From: Sabellastarte sp. h YS-2021
Lineage: Eukaryota > Annelida > Polychaeta > Sabellida > Sabellidae
Assembly (NCBI GenBank): GCA_964017235.1
Contig: OZ024933.1
Span: 56,464,255 to 56,528,254 of the forward strand
Direction: 5' to 3'
DNA: 64,000 nt
Under the pieces are notes generated by a model, which worked only from the letters and a program-made list of their open reading frames with translations, was not told where the DNA came from and searched no databases. Numbering within the stretch: position 1 is the stretch's first letter; every line of letters starts with the position of its first letter. The translations under genes and the position numbers were made by a program. This document shows, in pieces, positions 35,403 to 47,612 of the stretch.

Positions 35403-36356
35403 AAAGACTATCATCATGATCATGCAGTCCAATTGGATTATGCCCAAAGCTCAATTATGCATGAGCTACAATCAAAACATAAACAGTTAAAATATACTCT
35501 ATGTGAGGTTTCAATTCTAATCTTGGTCTAAATTGGTAACCTAATAGCCTAGAAACACAGACTTTTCTCTGAAAAAGGACATGCGATTTGCAACATACAA
35601 TAGAACAAGAAGTGTTTCAGGATGATTTACTACCTATGTTAAATTCACATGGTTTTAATACCTGTAGTACAAAATTGAAATAATACCACAATATACCTGA
35701 ACGTGAGAATCACTGATAAGCTATAACAAGTGTTCATTTCCTGTATTTTATTCTATCTTTTAAAAATCAAGGAATTGAAACTTTCAGCGGTTATTTTGGT
35801 GATACGGTTCCAGCATTGCTCTTTGAGTGATTCACTATCATTACTGGAGTATAATCACGGAGTTGGTGGAGTATCTCTGGTTTTCATTACATTTATTAAC
35901 AAGCTGCACTCGGAGAGAGCAAAATGCTCGACTAGATGTGACCCTCACGAGTGTTATAAAGCATTCTCGTCCATCTATAGTCATTTAAATTTTACTGTGT
36001 AGGAAGACAATGACCAAAATACTTTGGCGTGAAATGCTTGTGAAAGCCTTCTTCATTTGTGATCTCTTCTGAGCAGTATTGATACATTAATTGTGACATA
36101 GTTTCCGAAATATTAATGAAAACAACACTCATGCTATATATATCCCTCTGACAAATATCCTCAAAAAGAAATAATGAATGGAGTGACGTAATTAGGATGT
36201 ACTACACATTGCTTATGTCACAAGAGAGACCAATTCTGATTGGAAAAAAATTTATGAACTTCAAGAAGAAATCCTGTCATGATATTGATTTTTACGTATG
36301 TGACAAAGAGAAGCAGATTTCACTGAATATGCCCAATCAGAAATAAGAACAAGCAA
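35403..36356. other. Non-coding region, nothing recognised
   Basis: AT-rich. The 90-codon ORF at 35730-36002 has no recognisable features and no support as a gene. Confidence 0.4.
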
Positions 36357-38110
36357 TCAGTGCCCGTGAACGCGCTCTGTGTCAGCTGACTGTGTTTCGA
36401 GTTTCAGAGTAGAAGTGAAAGAAGAAAAGGTCACAAAAGTTGTGCCCTGCAAATGGTATTCAGAAGTAAGGTACAAAGTTAGCTGTTAAGGTGCAAAAAG
36501 TAGCTGAACAACGTATTTTAACAAAATACTGTAAATGCAATACTTTTCAAGTTACAACTGATTTACTCAACAGTAAGAACCTGGAAATAGCTATTGCTCA
36601 GCTATGTAATGAGCTACAGGTCTGCAATTCCACTATGTTATAGCTGACTGAAAAGTAGGTGAATAAGATATTTAAACAAAATACTCTAAATGCAAAAGCT
36701 TTCAAGTTACAACTGATTTACTCAACAGTGAACTTTAAAGTAGCTATTGTTTAGCTTTCCAATTAGCTACATGTCTGCAACTTCTCTATGTTATGGGGGA
36801 CCCAAAAGTAGATGAATAACATATTTAAAGAAAATTCCGTAAATGCAATAGCTTTCAAGTTACAAGTGATTTACACAACAGTGATAACCTGAAAGTAGCT
36901 ATTGCTCAGCTATGCTATGAGCTACAGGTCTGCATTTCAACTATGTTATAGTTGACTGAAAAGTAGGTGAATAACATATTTAAACAAAAATCTCTAAATG
37001 CAATAGTTTTTGAGTTAAAACTGATTTACTCAACAGTGAGAACCTGAACATAGCTATTGCTCAGCTATCCAATGAGTTACAGGTCTGCAGTTTTACTATG
37101 TTATAGCTGACCCAAAAGTAGGTAAATAACATATTTGAAGAAAATACTCTAAATGCAATAGTTTTCAAGCTACAACTGATTTACTCAACAGTGAGAACCT
37201 CAAAGTAGCTATTGCTCAGCTACGCTGCAAGCTACAGGTCTGCAACTTTGCTATGTTATAGCAGACCCAAAAGTAGATGAACAACATATTTCAGGGAAAT
37301 TCTCTAAATGCAATAGTTTTCAAGTTATAAGTGATTTACTCAACCGTGAAAACCTGAAAATAGCTATTTATCAGCTATGCAATAAGCTACAGCTTACTAT
37401 CTATTACTCACTTAGCTACTGGGATAGACTCCCAAGTTACTCACCACATTGTAGCTATCGAAAAAGTAGCTGAATAACATATTTTAACAAAATGCTCTCA
37501 ATGCATTACTTTTCAAGTTATAAGTGATGTGGTGCATGATTTCATCAATTTTAATGCATTAAAATTATTTTAAAAATTAATATAAAGATACTTAAGACAG
37601 ATCCAGGACTGATACTCACACAAGGGAATCTACTTGTGGCCTAGTACATGTATGCAAGATAATAGAGACATCCCTGCAATAGTCAATGAGAAAATAAGTG
37701 ATTTATTGCATGATTTCATGAATTTTAATGCATTAAAAATTATTAAAAAATTCATAAAAAGAAAATTAAGAAAGATCCAGGTCTTATACTCACATAAGGG
37801 AATCTACTTGTGGTCTAGTACATATATGCAAAATATGAGAGAAATCCCTGCAATAGTCAATGAGTAAATTGTGATAAAGTGTTGAAATTTTAACACTTTT
37901 GGTGGGGGTACCTCACTTGTAATGGTTCTAGCAAACAGATGAACGAACAGATCTGCATGCCTTGAACACTTTTTCATCCTCGATAGATAAGGTATCTTTT
38001 TAAAAAAAACACCATGTCTCTGGGTCTTGTAATTTTGGAGGAGAAGTTGCTCACGTGGACGCCGCAGAGCGATGCTATAATGTCAGCTGACTGACACGTC
38101 AGCTGACATA
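36357..38110 (+). mobile_element. Family C satellite-bearing element, short copy (C2)
   Basis: Same termini as C1: TGTCAGCTGAC at 36380-36390 near the left end and a perfect 11-bp stem hairpin at 38081-38108 on the right. The core has only about six 155-bp monomers (36500-37440), without the 147-bp array. The right flank contains a tandem duplication of ~170 bp (37523-37692 and 37697-37863) absent from C1. Comparison with C1 defines the element ends. Confidence 0.85.
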
Positions 38111-38286
38111 AAAACTCTCTCTCCTGACTTCAATTTTCAATCAAATTACCCCAAATTTACCGGGATCCATCTGTATCCCATACAATACCTGCCCACCAAA
38201 GTTTTACTTTTATTACTCACTAAAACTTCACTGCTAAATATCTATAGTAAGTGAAGACAAAAAAATAATACTATTTTGCATTCTTT

Positions 38287-38848
38287 CCAGGGGCTGGTTT
38301 CATAAAGGGTCTCAGACTTAGCCTGGTCTTAGGCTAAGTAAGGGACTTAAAACTGAGCCTTTTGTCTTTGCTAAGTCCAGGGTTTAAATGGATTTCACAA
38401 TGGGTGACTTAGCTAAGTCCAAGCTTATCATATAATCACAGTGGTTTTCTATGCCATGTGACCCTTTATATCTAGTCAAAATATTTTATTGGTGACATAT
38501 ATCCTTTGTTTAACACAATTTATCGTTTAAAAAAATGCTGTTTTGAAATGGAAAACCTTGTAACCACATAAATATGTCCAAAGACTAATTTAAGGAGGTG
38601 TTTTATATATTTATTCTTTATTTTCAGGCTTTTCGAATTTTGAAATTAGAAAAATATATGGCAGCCATATTTAAGTCTTTGTTTACAAAAGTTAAACCCA
38701 CTAACAGGTAGACTAAGCCAAGGCTTAGACTTAGCAGCTTTGTTAAACCCTCTATGTCTAAGACTATACACTTAGCCTCATTTTAGGACAAAAGTCTTAA
38801 TTTTAAGTTTAAGTCCAGGCTAAGTCATTTCATAAAACCGATCCCTGG
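38287..38848. mobile_element. MITE with terminal inverted repeats, 562 bp
   Basis: The left end CCAGGGGCTGGTTTCATAAAG pairs with the complement of the right end (CCAGGGATCGGTTTTATGAAA). Subterminal AGACTTAGCC / GGCTAAGTC blocks are inverted too. No coding capacity and no clear target duplication. Confidence 0.8.
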
Positions 38849-39172
38849 TATTCAGGTCAATTACTGGTCATGAACAATAAAAAAATTAATTATATTTAAA
38901 GCACAGAAAATTGATTTTGATTTTTCTGTTTCAAAAACTGCGAACTTCAATGTTGCAAAATAAGTTTTACCTTTCATAGAAAGACCTTTAATGACAATAA
39001 ACACTGTTTAGTCACAGGTTAGCTAAAAAGCTTGATGAGAGCAGTAGCAATCCTGAGTTGCTTTATGATCCAACTACATTAATTGCATTCAAAAAAAGTA
39101 GGAGGCATGTATAAACTCTTTTACCTTGCAGAAATCTGTGATTTGTTTTTTCTTCTTTTCTCCCCCTTTCAG
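38849..39172. other. Non-coding region, nothing recognised
   Basis: AT-rich sequence ending in a polypyrimidine stretch that serves the exon candidate below. Confidence 0.4.
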
Positions 39173-39232
39173 CCTATCAAACCAAGTCAAACCTGACAAA
39201 GACAAAATGCATGATTATACCAGAAGTGCGAG
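39173..39232 (+). CDS. Candidate internal exon, unknown protein
   Basis: A long pyrimidine run (TTTTTTCTTCTTTTCTCCCC) and CTTTCAG precede, and G|GTAAAG follows, so both splice sites are strong. Two of three frames are open across the 60 nt; the one starting at the second base gives a hydrophilic peptide with VKPDKDKMHDYTR. I recognise no domain and see no partner exon, so the host gene is unknown. Confidence 0.3.
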
Positions 39233-41269
39233 GTAAAGGCAAAAGGCTTCTTTGTGCATAGTCACATGCAATCAATGGGTTTATATAGAATAACAAATGC
39301 CTGCTGCAAACTGGAAGTGCTCTTTTGAATTTCTTGATTGTATGTTGGTAAGTAAAAAACCTGTCTGCTTTCCAATCATGCAATCAAAACAGTACTAAAT
39401 CCAAAATGGTGGATTCCTTGTTTGTGTCACCCCATAAAAATAAAGGGATATTTCTTTAAACCATGTAGGCCGGTCTTTATATTAGTAATAAATACCTCAT
39501 GGCTCGGGCATTTGTTACACTATTTATGCCCAGGAAAACAAGTCTTTCATAATGCCTGAGTGCCATTGCCCTTGGTATTTATTCCTACACTAGTAAAGAC
39601 GTGTGCAATTCGACAATATATGTGAAACTCATCACTAGAAGGCACCTTTGAATGTAAGATTGATAAAATATTAATCAAATTCAGTGCAAATTTTGCAACT
39701 GGGGGGAAATCAGACGCCTAATGTTGTCACATTAATTATAAATTTCTGTAAGAATTTCCTATGAAGTCAATGGTTAAGGGGGGGATCGTCACTGCCAAAT
39801 GTCAAATACTCTTGCAGATGTCACATCATTTTCCTATTTTTCGAGTATTAACGAATCATGTAAATTTCAAAATATTTTTCCAGTGTCTGACATAGCTTTG
39901 GATCAATATTCAAAAGGTCTGTAGGTTCAAGGTGTGATGATAGTGTAATATGAACACAAAATCAGCATTAATTAATTTTGCACTTTGCTTGTGTAGATCA
40001 CTGTACTTGTAGTCACTTAACAAACAACTATGATTTCTTTCAGAAACAAACTAAAGACTCATCATTTAACAGTTGCCATCCTACCAACATAATAATCTTT
40101 GCCCCTGTTAATGCTGTTTTTGGCATTAACCCCCTTCTTGCTATTAAACTACACTGTACATACCAGTTTTTAAGAAGTCGGAGACTTACAGGATTTTCAC
40201 CTCAGTTTGGTCAAATAAATGATTCAAAGCAAATTTAAACCATGTCCTTTGGTTAAAATGTCCTCTGACACAGCAGCAACCAATCCGTAAAATATAATAG
40301 AAAAACAACTTCCACAAACCTTGTTTAGGCACTTTGCTTTTAAATTCAAATGACATTTTGAGAATAATTTGGTGCTTAAATCAACACAACTTCAACTTGT
40401 TGTTAGCAGTGACTTGTGTTAAAACTCACACATAAACTCTTTTTGTGATTTTTGATCTACCTCAAAATTTTCACACTGCAGAAGACTGCTAAACTTATTT
40501 TTAAAACTCTTATGTTGTCTCATTTTCTGAGTTAGTATTTAAATTCAAAGAGACTAAATAGCAGGCTACCTTCTTGCCTTAAATTTGCTTTGGTTCACCG
40601 TGCATCTATACTTACTAACAATGGCCGCCAAATCAGATGACTTTATAACCAGAAATGAAGAAAAAAAGTACAGACTGTGGTACCTGTTGACAAATACTTC
40701 AGTTTAAGCATGAACTCACAGGTTTAGTTCATGCTCACATAAGATTACTTTGAATTCGAAAATACTAATTTCAACATAATTTCAGGCGAGACAAAAACCG
40801 GGATTCTGTGTCCAAGTTTAAGTATGAGACTCAGTTTAAGAGTCATTGTAACAATGGGCCCAGGATAATTGAGTATTCTAACATGACACGGCTGTGTCCG
40901 CGATTCTGATTGGTCGAGAGCTATGGTAAAACCTCGATATACATGTTAGCTGTTCCATTGTCATCCCACCACAAGTAACAATAACCAAGTACATGCTTCC
41001 GGTTTTTGACAGTTAAGGAACAGAACTTATTATTATTCATAAAAGCACTTTTAATTGAATATAATTATGATAATGAAAAGAAAATATATACAACCTAAAA
41101 AATTTAAAAAAAAACTCTTTATTTTTGGCGTATTTAGTGAGAAAATGCTACTGCCACAATGTACAATTGGTAGAACAGCCTGATTTGTTTCGAACGTTTG
41201 TGAAATGGGCATGATTTTTTGCAAAATATAAGGAAATTACAAGTATTTTAATTGCTTTGTCATGTTAGA
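39233..41269. other. Non-coding region
   Basis: No supported gene. The 40590-40870 stretch has ATGGCCGCC and GGGCCCAGG words typical of old MITEs. The 86-codon ORF at 39978 shows no protein features. Confidence 0.4.
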
Positions 41270-41418
41270 ATAGGAATAACGCCCTCCAAATCATGGTATA
41301 TGCAGAATTTTACCATGGTTTGAGGCAATAAACCCCTCAGGCTTTGCCTTTTGGATTTATAATCTCAAACCATGGTAAAATTCTGCATATACCATGGTTT
41401 GGAGGGCGTTATTCCTAT
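41270..41418. mobile_element. Long perfect hairpin, MITE-like
   Basis: Arms 41270-41324 and 41364-41418 are 55-bp inverted repeats with about one mismatch; each arm contains ACCATGGT palindromes. The 39-nt loop holds ACCCCTCAGGCTTTGCC. Likely a small non-autonomous element or the core of one. Confidence 0.85.
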
Positions 41419-42150
41419 AATTGAGTTTACAGGTGGGGTGTGACTCAAGAGTTAAAAAACAGACCCAAAGTATCTGTACCGCAATAACCAACATGATTCC
41501 TGGTACTTGAGGTTTAGTGTTACAAACCAACTGGAAGTACTCGTTAAGCAAATATGGCAGTTAATGCAAACAAATTGATTGCAAATAATAAAATGTCAAA
41601 TATTTGTGTGTAAAAACAGAAAAAGTTTATTAAAACCCAAAGATAAAGTAGAGAAATTTTTTACTGGTAATTAGGTTTGTCTTATGAAATACTCAATATT
41701 TTAAAAGATTCAGGAGTAGTAGTGGTACGACAATGTTTGTAGAAGTTTGGTTCAAACGTTTCGAATTCGGATTTTGCAAACATTTAGAAATCTCTAAGAT
41801 CCCACAGCATCCCAACGGATCCTATTTTCGCCCATCTATAAAACCTGCGATTTAATGAAAATAAGGTGAAATTTATTTGAAATATCCTAGGATTTAAATT
41901 TTAGCATATTTTTATGTCTTTCAAGTCATTGACCATATTTTGTAAAATAGAACCCCTATTACTTGGCTCTCTATTAGCCATATATTTGATTTTTTGAACT
42001 CATTCACACTTTTCTAAATTTTGTTTTTATTCTTACTTTATATGAAAGTGCCCCTTACAAATTTCTGTTGTTTGTCTGACCACAATCTTACTCACCCTGC
42101 ATGTCTGAACAACGCACATTGTAATATATTTTGATTTCCCCACAATTTTA
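41419..42150. other. Non-coding region, nothing recognised
   Basis: AT-rich, no features I can support. Confidence 0.4.
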
Positions 42151-42425
42151 TTGGAGGAGTCTTGTTGTTTTTTTTTTCAGGAGTTATCTCCCTGATGAGA
42201 TTCTTGCATTCCCCTCTATTGCCTTTTCAGAAAGAAGCTTAAATCCTACCTCTACACCAAGGTATATCCACCTTTGTCTTAATGTCCCCAGTTTATTATC
42301 TGTGGTGCTTGACACCTTTTCCATCCCTGGATACTGAAACTGGTTGACTTTTTTTGGTGCTATTGCACCTTAGAGTCGACTTAATAAAGGGCCAAGATTA
42401 AGCGCTATAAAAGTCCAATAAGAAT
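42150..42425 (+). repeat. LINE 3' tail relic
   Basis: TTCAGAAAGAAGCTTAAATCCTACCT-like text corresponds to the F..KLKSYL end of LINE ORF2 proteins. It is followed by a 3' untranslated block with GGTGCTATTGCACC, GGGCCAAGATTAAGCGCTATAAAAGTCC. Similar text occurs at 61560-61710. Degenerate. Confidence 0.5.
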
Positions 42426-42553
42426 TAGAAATAGTCTTTGCAGTATTCCAGTATGAATAAATGGCCTGCTATTAGGATACTGGCACCCAGTGACCCATTC
42501 CTGGTAATAACAAAGAATATAGATTATACTATTACTAAGAAGTCAATACAAAC

Positions 42554-42599
42554 CTGGAAGATCTGGCATTTCTTTGCCGGAGCTCTTTGCAAGTTTCCC
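42554..42599 (-). CDS. Candidate exon 3 of a PX-domain protein
   Basis: On the minus strand a T-rich tract and CAG precede, and CCAG|GTTTGT follows. Entering in phase 0 the 46 nt encode GKLAKSSGKEMPDLP and leave in phase 1. Joined to exon 2 it yields a helix with KL followed by a PDLPG turn, as in PX domains where RxYxxF is followed by a helix and a proline turn. No later exon was found in the window; the gene continues to the left or its next exon was missed. Confidence 0.5.
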
Positions 42600-43374
42600 C
42601 TGAAAAAAAAAAACCAAGCAACCAGTCATGGCTGCAACCACACAGTCTGTACTAGTATCTAGTACTCGTAGTCTCTTATACTGTTTATTTGAAGGAAATC
42701 AAGGCAGAAATAGCCAAGAAGTCTGTGAAAAAGTGCGGGGTAGACCAGAAATTATGATTTAATAAAGTTTTTGATATAAAATTATAAATATAAATATAAC
42801 ATTGATATCTGTAGGGATAACTCAAAAATTATACACTAAATCAGAGGCATATATTTACACAAGGTGGAGTCATGTCCTCCTCAACAATGATTGGATGCAG
42901 ACTCCAAAAGTCTTTAGGAATTTTTTTTAAATTAGCTACTCCATGACACAAAACTCTTATTTGTATTGTGGTCTTATTTTCACATAAGGTCAGGTCTGCC
43001 ACTGGCTCTTGATCCGCATGGGGAATCTACAGTTTTTCGGGGATGTTTTTGCCATTACTTTTTTGTTTGGCCATGAATTGGTCTTTACCCACAAAGAAAT
43101 TGAATGATGAAGGAGATTAATATGAAAAACTATGACAGAGTTGAATTGACAGGTTTTTTAAATTTTGACATATGTATTGGACAAAACTTAATTTCTTGCT
43201 CAGTAAAGAAAAGTTCCCATTAGAATATTACCTCAAGCTTATACATGTCAAGCTTTACAAAGACAGTATTAGGAGCAGATTTTAAAATATTGTTCAATTG
43301 TTTGCAGAGGCAATACAATATAGTTTATTTTCTCTTTTTTTAAAAACGTTTTATCTACAGAGTAAAGTGTATAC

Positions 43375-43452
43375 CTTAAAGTCAAAGAAGGTGCCATATG
43401 TTCGAACAATGTCATGATCACCCTCTGACGTAGTAACTCGTAGAACATACTC
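43375..43452 (-). CDS. Candidate exon 2 of a PX-domain protein
   Basis: 78 nt, phase 0 at both ends. Acceptor TTTTGTATTATCAG and donor AAG|GTATAC. The 26 residues (EYVLRVTTSEG...VRTYGTFFDFK) match the beta-hairpin and RxYxxF motif of PX domains, in which the arginine contacts the phosphoinositide phosphate. The FFDF ending is reminiscent of Tks/SH3PXD2-type PX domains, but the protein family cannot be named from this. It lies 2,265 nt from exon 1 and 775 nt from exon 3. Confidence 0.6.
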
Positions 43453-43957
43453 CTGATAATACAAAACATTCAATTTGTTAAAAATCTTAAAATCTTTGTT
43501 GCAAAGGAAGGAATGCATAAAAATTATTTACCTTAGTCATTTCAAGAGAAGGGTTTATTGGACCAGGTTGTAAAGATATACAACAGTGAAAATATGGTCA
43601 CAGTTTACAATACACAAAGCTATGTTTCCCTTTGCAAGAATCTGACATTTTGTAATAAAATATGAATTTTATAGATTCATCCCTATCCAAGGTGCAACCC
43701 ATATTTTAAAATGTTCATATGAATCAGTTTTCAGACTTCAATAACAGCTGATTTAAAGATTGTTCACTGGTGCCAAGGTTTCCTTCTTTGGCAGGTTATT
43801 GGCGTCCCTCAATGGTAAATTTTCGCTAATGTCCAGTGTTTTAAACTGTAAAATCTTGACCAACTAGTTTGTTACTTTCTACACCCCTTCATTACTGACA
43901 GTGATAAGACCAGTCATGTACAATATGCTGAAATCTATGTTTAACCCACATATCTTA

Positions 43958-45373
43958 AACTAAAAAACAGGTTTTTGAAAACAAAAACAGAGCGTCCCAA
44001 TAAGCTGAAAAATCAGAACAATGTCATGCTAAAGGATGGGAAAAGGGAAAAGTATGTCATAAATATCTCATACAGAAATAATCCTGAAAGACACACTACT
44101 GTAAATTATTTATTAAATACTACAGTGTAGAAATGATATCACAATAGGTTGCATTTGATTATTATATGGTACTTATTGTGAGTCAAAAAGCACAACATCT
44201 GTGATTTTAGGTCCCCTATTTGACCCATGAGGGGGCCCAGGAAGTAAATCTGACCAGCTTATTACCTCCAAATGCATTCAAAAGCTCTAAAATAATAATA
44301 AAGGAGATAAAAGCCCAAAACATAAAATCTGCGATATTATGACCCCAGTTTGACCCATAAGGGGGGGGGGGGGGGGGGGGGGGGGGGGAGGGGGTAAATC
44401 TGACAGGCTTTCTAGACTCCCTGTGTTTCCTGTTACCTCCCAATACATTTAAAAGCTCTAACAGCAGTCACCAAATGACTAACACCAGAAAAAAACCAAA
44501 ATCTATAACTTTATGACCCCAGTTTGACCCATAAGGCTGGTGAGATGCTAAATCTGAGTAGCTATCAAGACTCCCTATGTGTGACTTCTTATTACCTTCC
44601 AATACATTCAAACATTTTAAAAGCTGTAACAAAGGATATAAAAGCCAAAAACAAAACCTGCAATTTTATCACTCCAGTTTGACCTATAAGGAGGGGGCCA
44701 GGGGGTAAATCTGTCCAGTGTTCTAGACTCCCTGTATATGATTTCCTACACCCTCTCTTTAAAAGCTCTAAAAGCAGTAACAAAATAGTTAAAAGTTTAA
44801 AAGAAAATATCAAAATCTGCCCCCAGTTTGACTGATAAGGATTAGCCAAGGGTAAATCTGATCAGCTTTCTAGACTCCCTGTATATGGTTTCCTATTATC
44901 TTCCAATACATACAAAAGCTCTAAAAGGTTGGGGGTGGCAGGGTGTAAATCCGACTGCCTAAAAGGGGACTTCTGATGAATTTAAGCTTTCTGATTACTA
45001 CCTGGCATACAAATGCTAATAAATTGCTCAATTGTGTTCCAACCACTCACAAAATCTAATCAGCTCGAGATTTCGATTGCACTGACATTAATGTAAATTA
45101 ACAACCTCCTACAATAAAAAGTTTTGGCTGAGCGGTGATGAGGAGTGGTTTTTTGTTAAAAAAAAACTTATTATTGATCATGTGGCATTGATAAAGGTCA
45201 ACGGTCAAATATAAGTATGTGGAAGATTTTTCCGTGACTAAGGTACATAAATGCCAACTACAATAAGCCCACTAATAAGGGAGATATTGAAGGGTAGATC
45301 ATAATGGGGCACCAGTGGTGAAGAAACACAACATGAAAACAAATAAGCTCCCTTTTCAAGGAACACTTAATTA
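43958..45373 (+). mobile_element. Family D satellite-bearing element, copy 1 (decayed)
   Basis: The left end has a hairpin GTTTTTG-AAAA-CAAAAAC (43971-43988) followed by AGAGCGTCCC. The core has about four to five monomers with CCCCAGTTTGACCCATAAGGG (44190-44950), including a 28-base G run. The right end is ATGAAAACAAATAAGC...CACTTAATTA (45334-45373), a decayed version of the family's 3' hairpin. It lies inside the first intron of the PX-type gene. Confidence 0.7.
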
Positions 45374-45717
45374 AAGCAGAAAGGTATTGCTTCAAATTCT
45401 CTTTGCTTCAGTTACTTCATCAAGTTAAAAAAATGTCCTCACCACATTCACAAGGATAACCACTAAGCAGCGTGAGAACAAAAGTAATATTCTGTAAATA
45501 TCATAGATATCTATCACCAATAGTGAATGAACTTTCATGAATTACTTTGCAGTTAATTTGTTATCATAGGTTATTAGTAATTATTTTATTATTATAATGT
45601 AGACATATATACAATTTACTAATTCCATTTTATATTTTTTTCATTTTACTGAAATACTTCTGTGTAATAAATAGAATATAAGATATGTATTTGTCCATGT
45701 AAAATATATTTGCTCAC
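45374..45717. other. Non-coding, intronic if the PX gene model holds
   Basis: AT-rich sequence with no recognisable features between the family D copy and exon 1. Confidence 0.4.
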
Positions 45718-45800
45718 CTGCTGCCTCCCCTTACTCACTGACAAACAGTCAACACTCTCTATCTTCATCATTGGCACTTTCCCTTTACATTACAAATCAC
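45718..45800 (-). CDS. Candidate first coding exon of a PX-domain protein
   Basis: Minus-strand TTTCAG acceptor at 45801, a short 5' UTR, then two consecutive ATGs (45771 and 45768). 18 codons (MMKIESVDCLSVSKGRQQ) lead to a strong donor, CAG|GTGAGC. The frame joins exon 2 in phase 0, giving the usual PX start: a hydrophobic first strand, a short loop and then the YVLRV strand. The acceptor implies at least one upstream non-coding exon. A phosphoinositide-binding role at membranes is the family expectation. Confidence 0.55.
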
Positions 45801-46274
45801 CTGAAACGAAAAAATTAGATCGTTTGGGTTTTTTATGTTTATTAAAACAATCAGTTATCACTTTAAGTTGCATTAATTTTTTTTAAACTAGATAGCACTT
45901 GTGGAGTGCAGGGGAGTTTCTGAAATTTCAGGATTTCCTTGTGAGAATATGATTAAGATTTCTCTTCAGTTTGATCACTTCCAACATAAAAAATGTCATA
46001 AAGAACTATTCTTACTTTTTATTTATTGCTTCATGGTCTAAAAATATGGTGATATACTATACTTGCGGTGATAAATATTTGTTGCAAATTCCAACTTTAA
46101 GAGATCTACATTTGACAGTAATTTTGAAAAATAAAGGCTTTTGGCTGCAGGATGTATCTACATTAATAACTACAAAAATCTGTCCATCCATCCTTCTACA
46201 AGATCTAACCAATGAATTCCTCATATCTAACACCTCTATGCTCTGCAGAAAGCAGCTTAAAATGCTGCAGGAAG

Positions 46275-47160
46275 TATAGATATCATACCAGAACTTTAAT
46301 TCTGGCAGAATTATAAAATTCTGTCAACAGAACTTATACTTGAAAGCTCTGTCTACAGAACTTCCAATTGGAAATTGTGTTAAGATAATTTGACAGATTT
46401 GTAACTCTGTCAACAGAATTTTATTTTGAAATTCTGTCAAATTACTTCAACAAAACTTCCAATTGCAAGTTCTGTTAACAGAACTTCCAACTGGAAATTG
46501 TGTCAAGATATTTTGACAAAATTTGAAACCCTGTCAACAGAACTTGAAATTCTGTCAAATTATCTTGGCAGAAATTCCAACTGAAATATCTAACCTTACT
46601 TGTAAATAATCCTTGTAATTACATGTGCCTTGCTATTTAGTATTGTATCAATGTTTGGTTCACAAATGACATTGCAGTTTCAACTGATTATCCCATTTAA
46701 GTTAATTTCCAGGGTGTGTTAATTTTTCTTAAAACGGATGTTATATAGGTATATGGGGTAAGGGATATCTGAGAGAGCTAGGCACAATTAGTACAAGTAG
46801 AAAATTTATTGATTTTAAAAATAAAAATAAATAGTGAGTAGGTATTGAATCATATAAAAGTGGGCTTGGTACTCAGGAAAATTAGTAATACTCAAAAATA
46901 AAACTGAAGGTGATAGGTTAACTGCAATAACTACTTTGATTAAAAGAAGTGAATAGGTCAATTAAAAAGAGGTGAAAATTATATTCTTCAACATAACCAA
47001 AAAGCTGGACTTCAGAGTAAAACCCTCAAATTTATCAACAGGATTTCAAGTTCTGTTGACAGAATTTCAAATTTTCTTTACAGAACTGCAAATCAACCCA
47101 AACAAACGAAACTGATTGGAAGTTCAGTTGGCATAATTTGAAATTCTGTTACACTTTACA
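46275..47160. repeat. Degenerate minisatellite rich in CTGTCAACAGAACTT
   Basis: 46275-46610 holds about three ~120-bp units with AACTTCCAATTGGAAATT and TCTGTCAACAGAA, both nearly palindromic. A shorter patch recurs at 47035-47160, on the other side of a 420-bp unrelated stretch. Confidence 0.65.
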
Positions 47161-47612
47161 TTCTTTCACGACACATATATGTCATGTACAAGTTGGGATT
47201 TTGTACATTAAGTTATAACTTGTACAAAATTTTGTATAAGTTATAACTTGTATGGTTGAGTTGTACAAGTTATAACTTGTACAAAATCTTTTTGAACAAG
47301 TTAGGCCAATGCCTTTTGATAGTTTTCAAGCTCTAAAACTTAAAATTCTATAAATAAGTTTGAACTTGTAATCTTCATCAACATTACTAGGGGTAGTTAC
47401 GCCAAGCTTGATCCAGTTGAGTTTTCTAATCTGTCAATAATATCTCACAGATCACTGGCTCTCAATACAACTCATTAAGCCAGACAACATTTCTTTCAGG
47501 GAAGATCGTGGATGGAAACAATTTTTAAAACTTTTTTTTTCAAATTTGAAAAACAGGATTCCACCCTATTTGTAGTATCACTGTACAGGTGGTATGACTT
47601 CAGACCTTTGAC

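Noticed and set aside
44216..44443. 75-codon minus ORF with a proline run
   Set aside because: The prolines come from a 28-base G run inside a tandem repeat.
45971..46279. 102-codon plus ORF
   Set aside because: AT-rich composition, no recognisable motif, and it runs into a minisatellite; likely chance.
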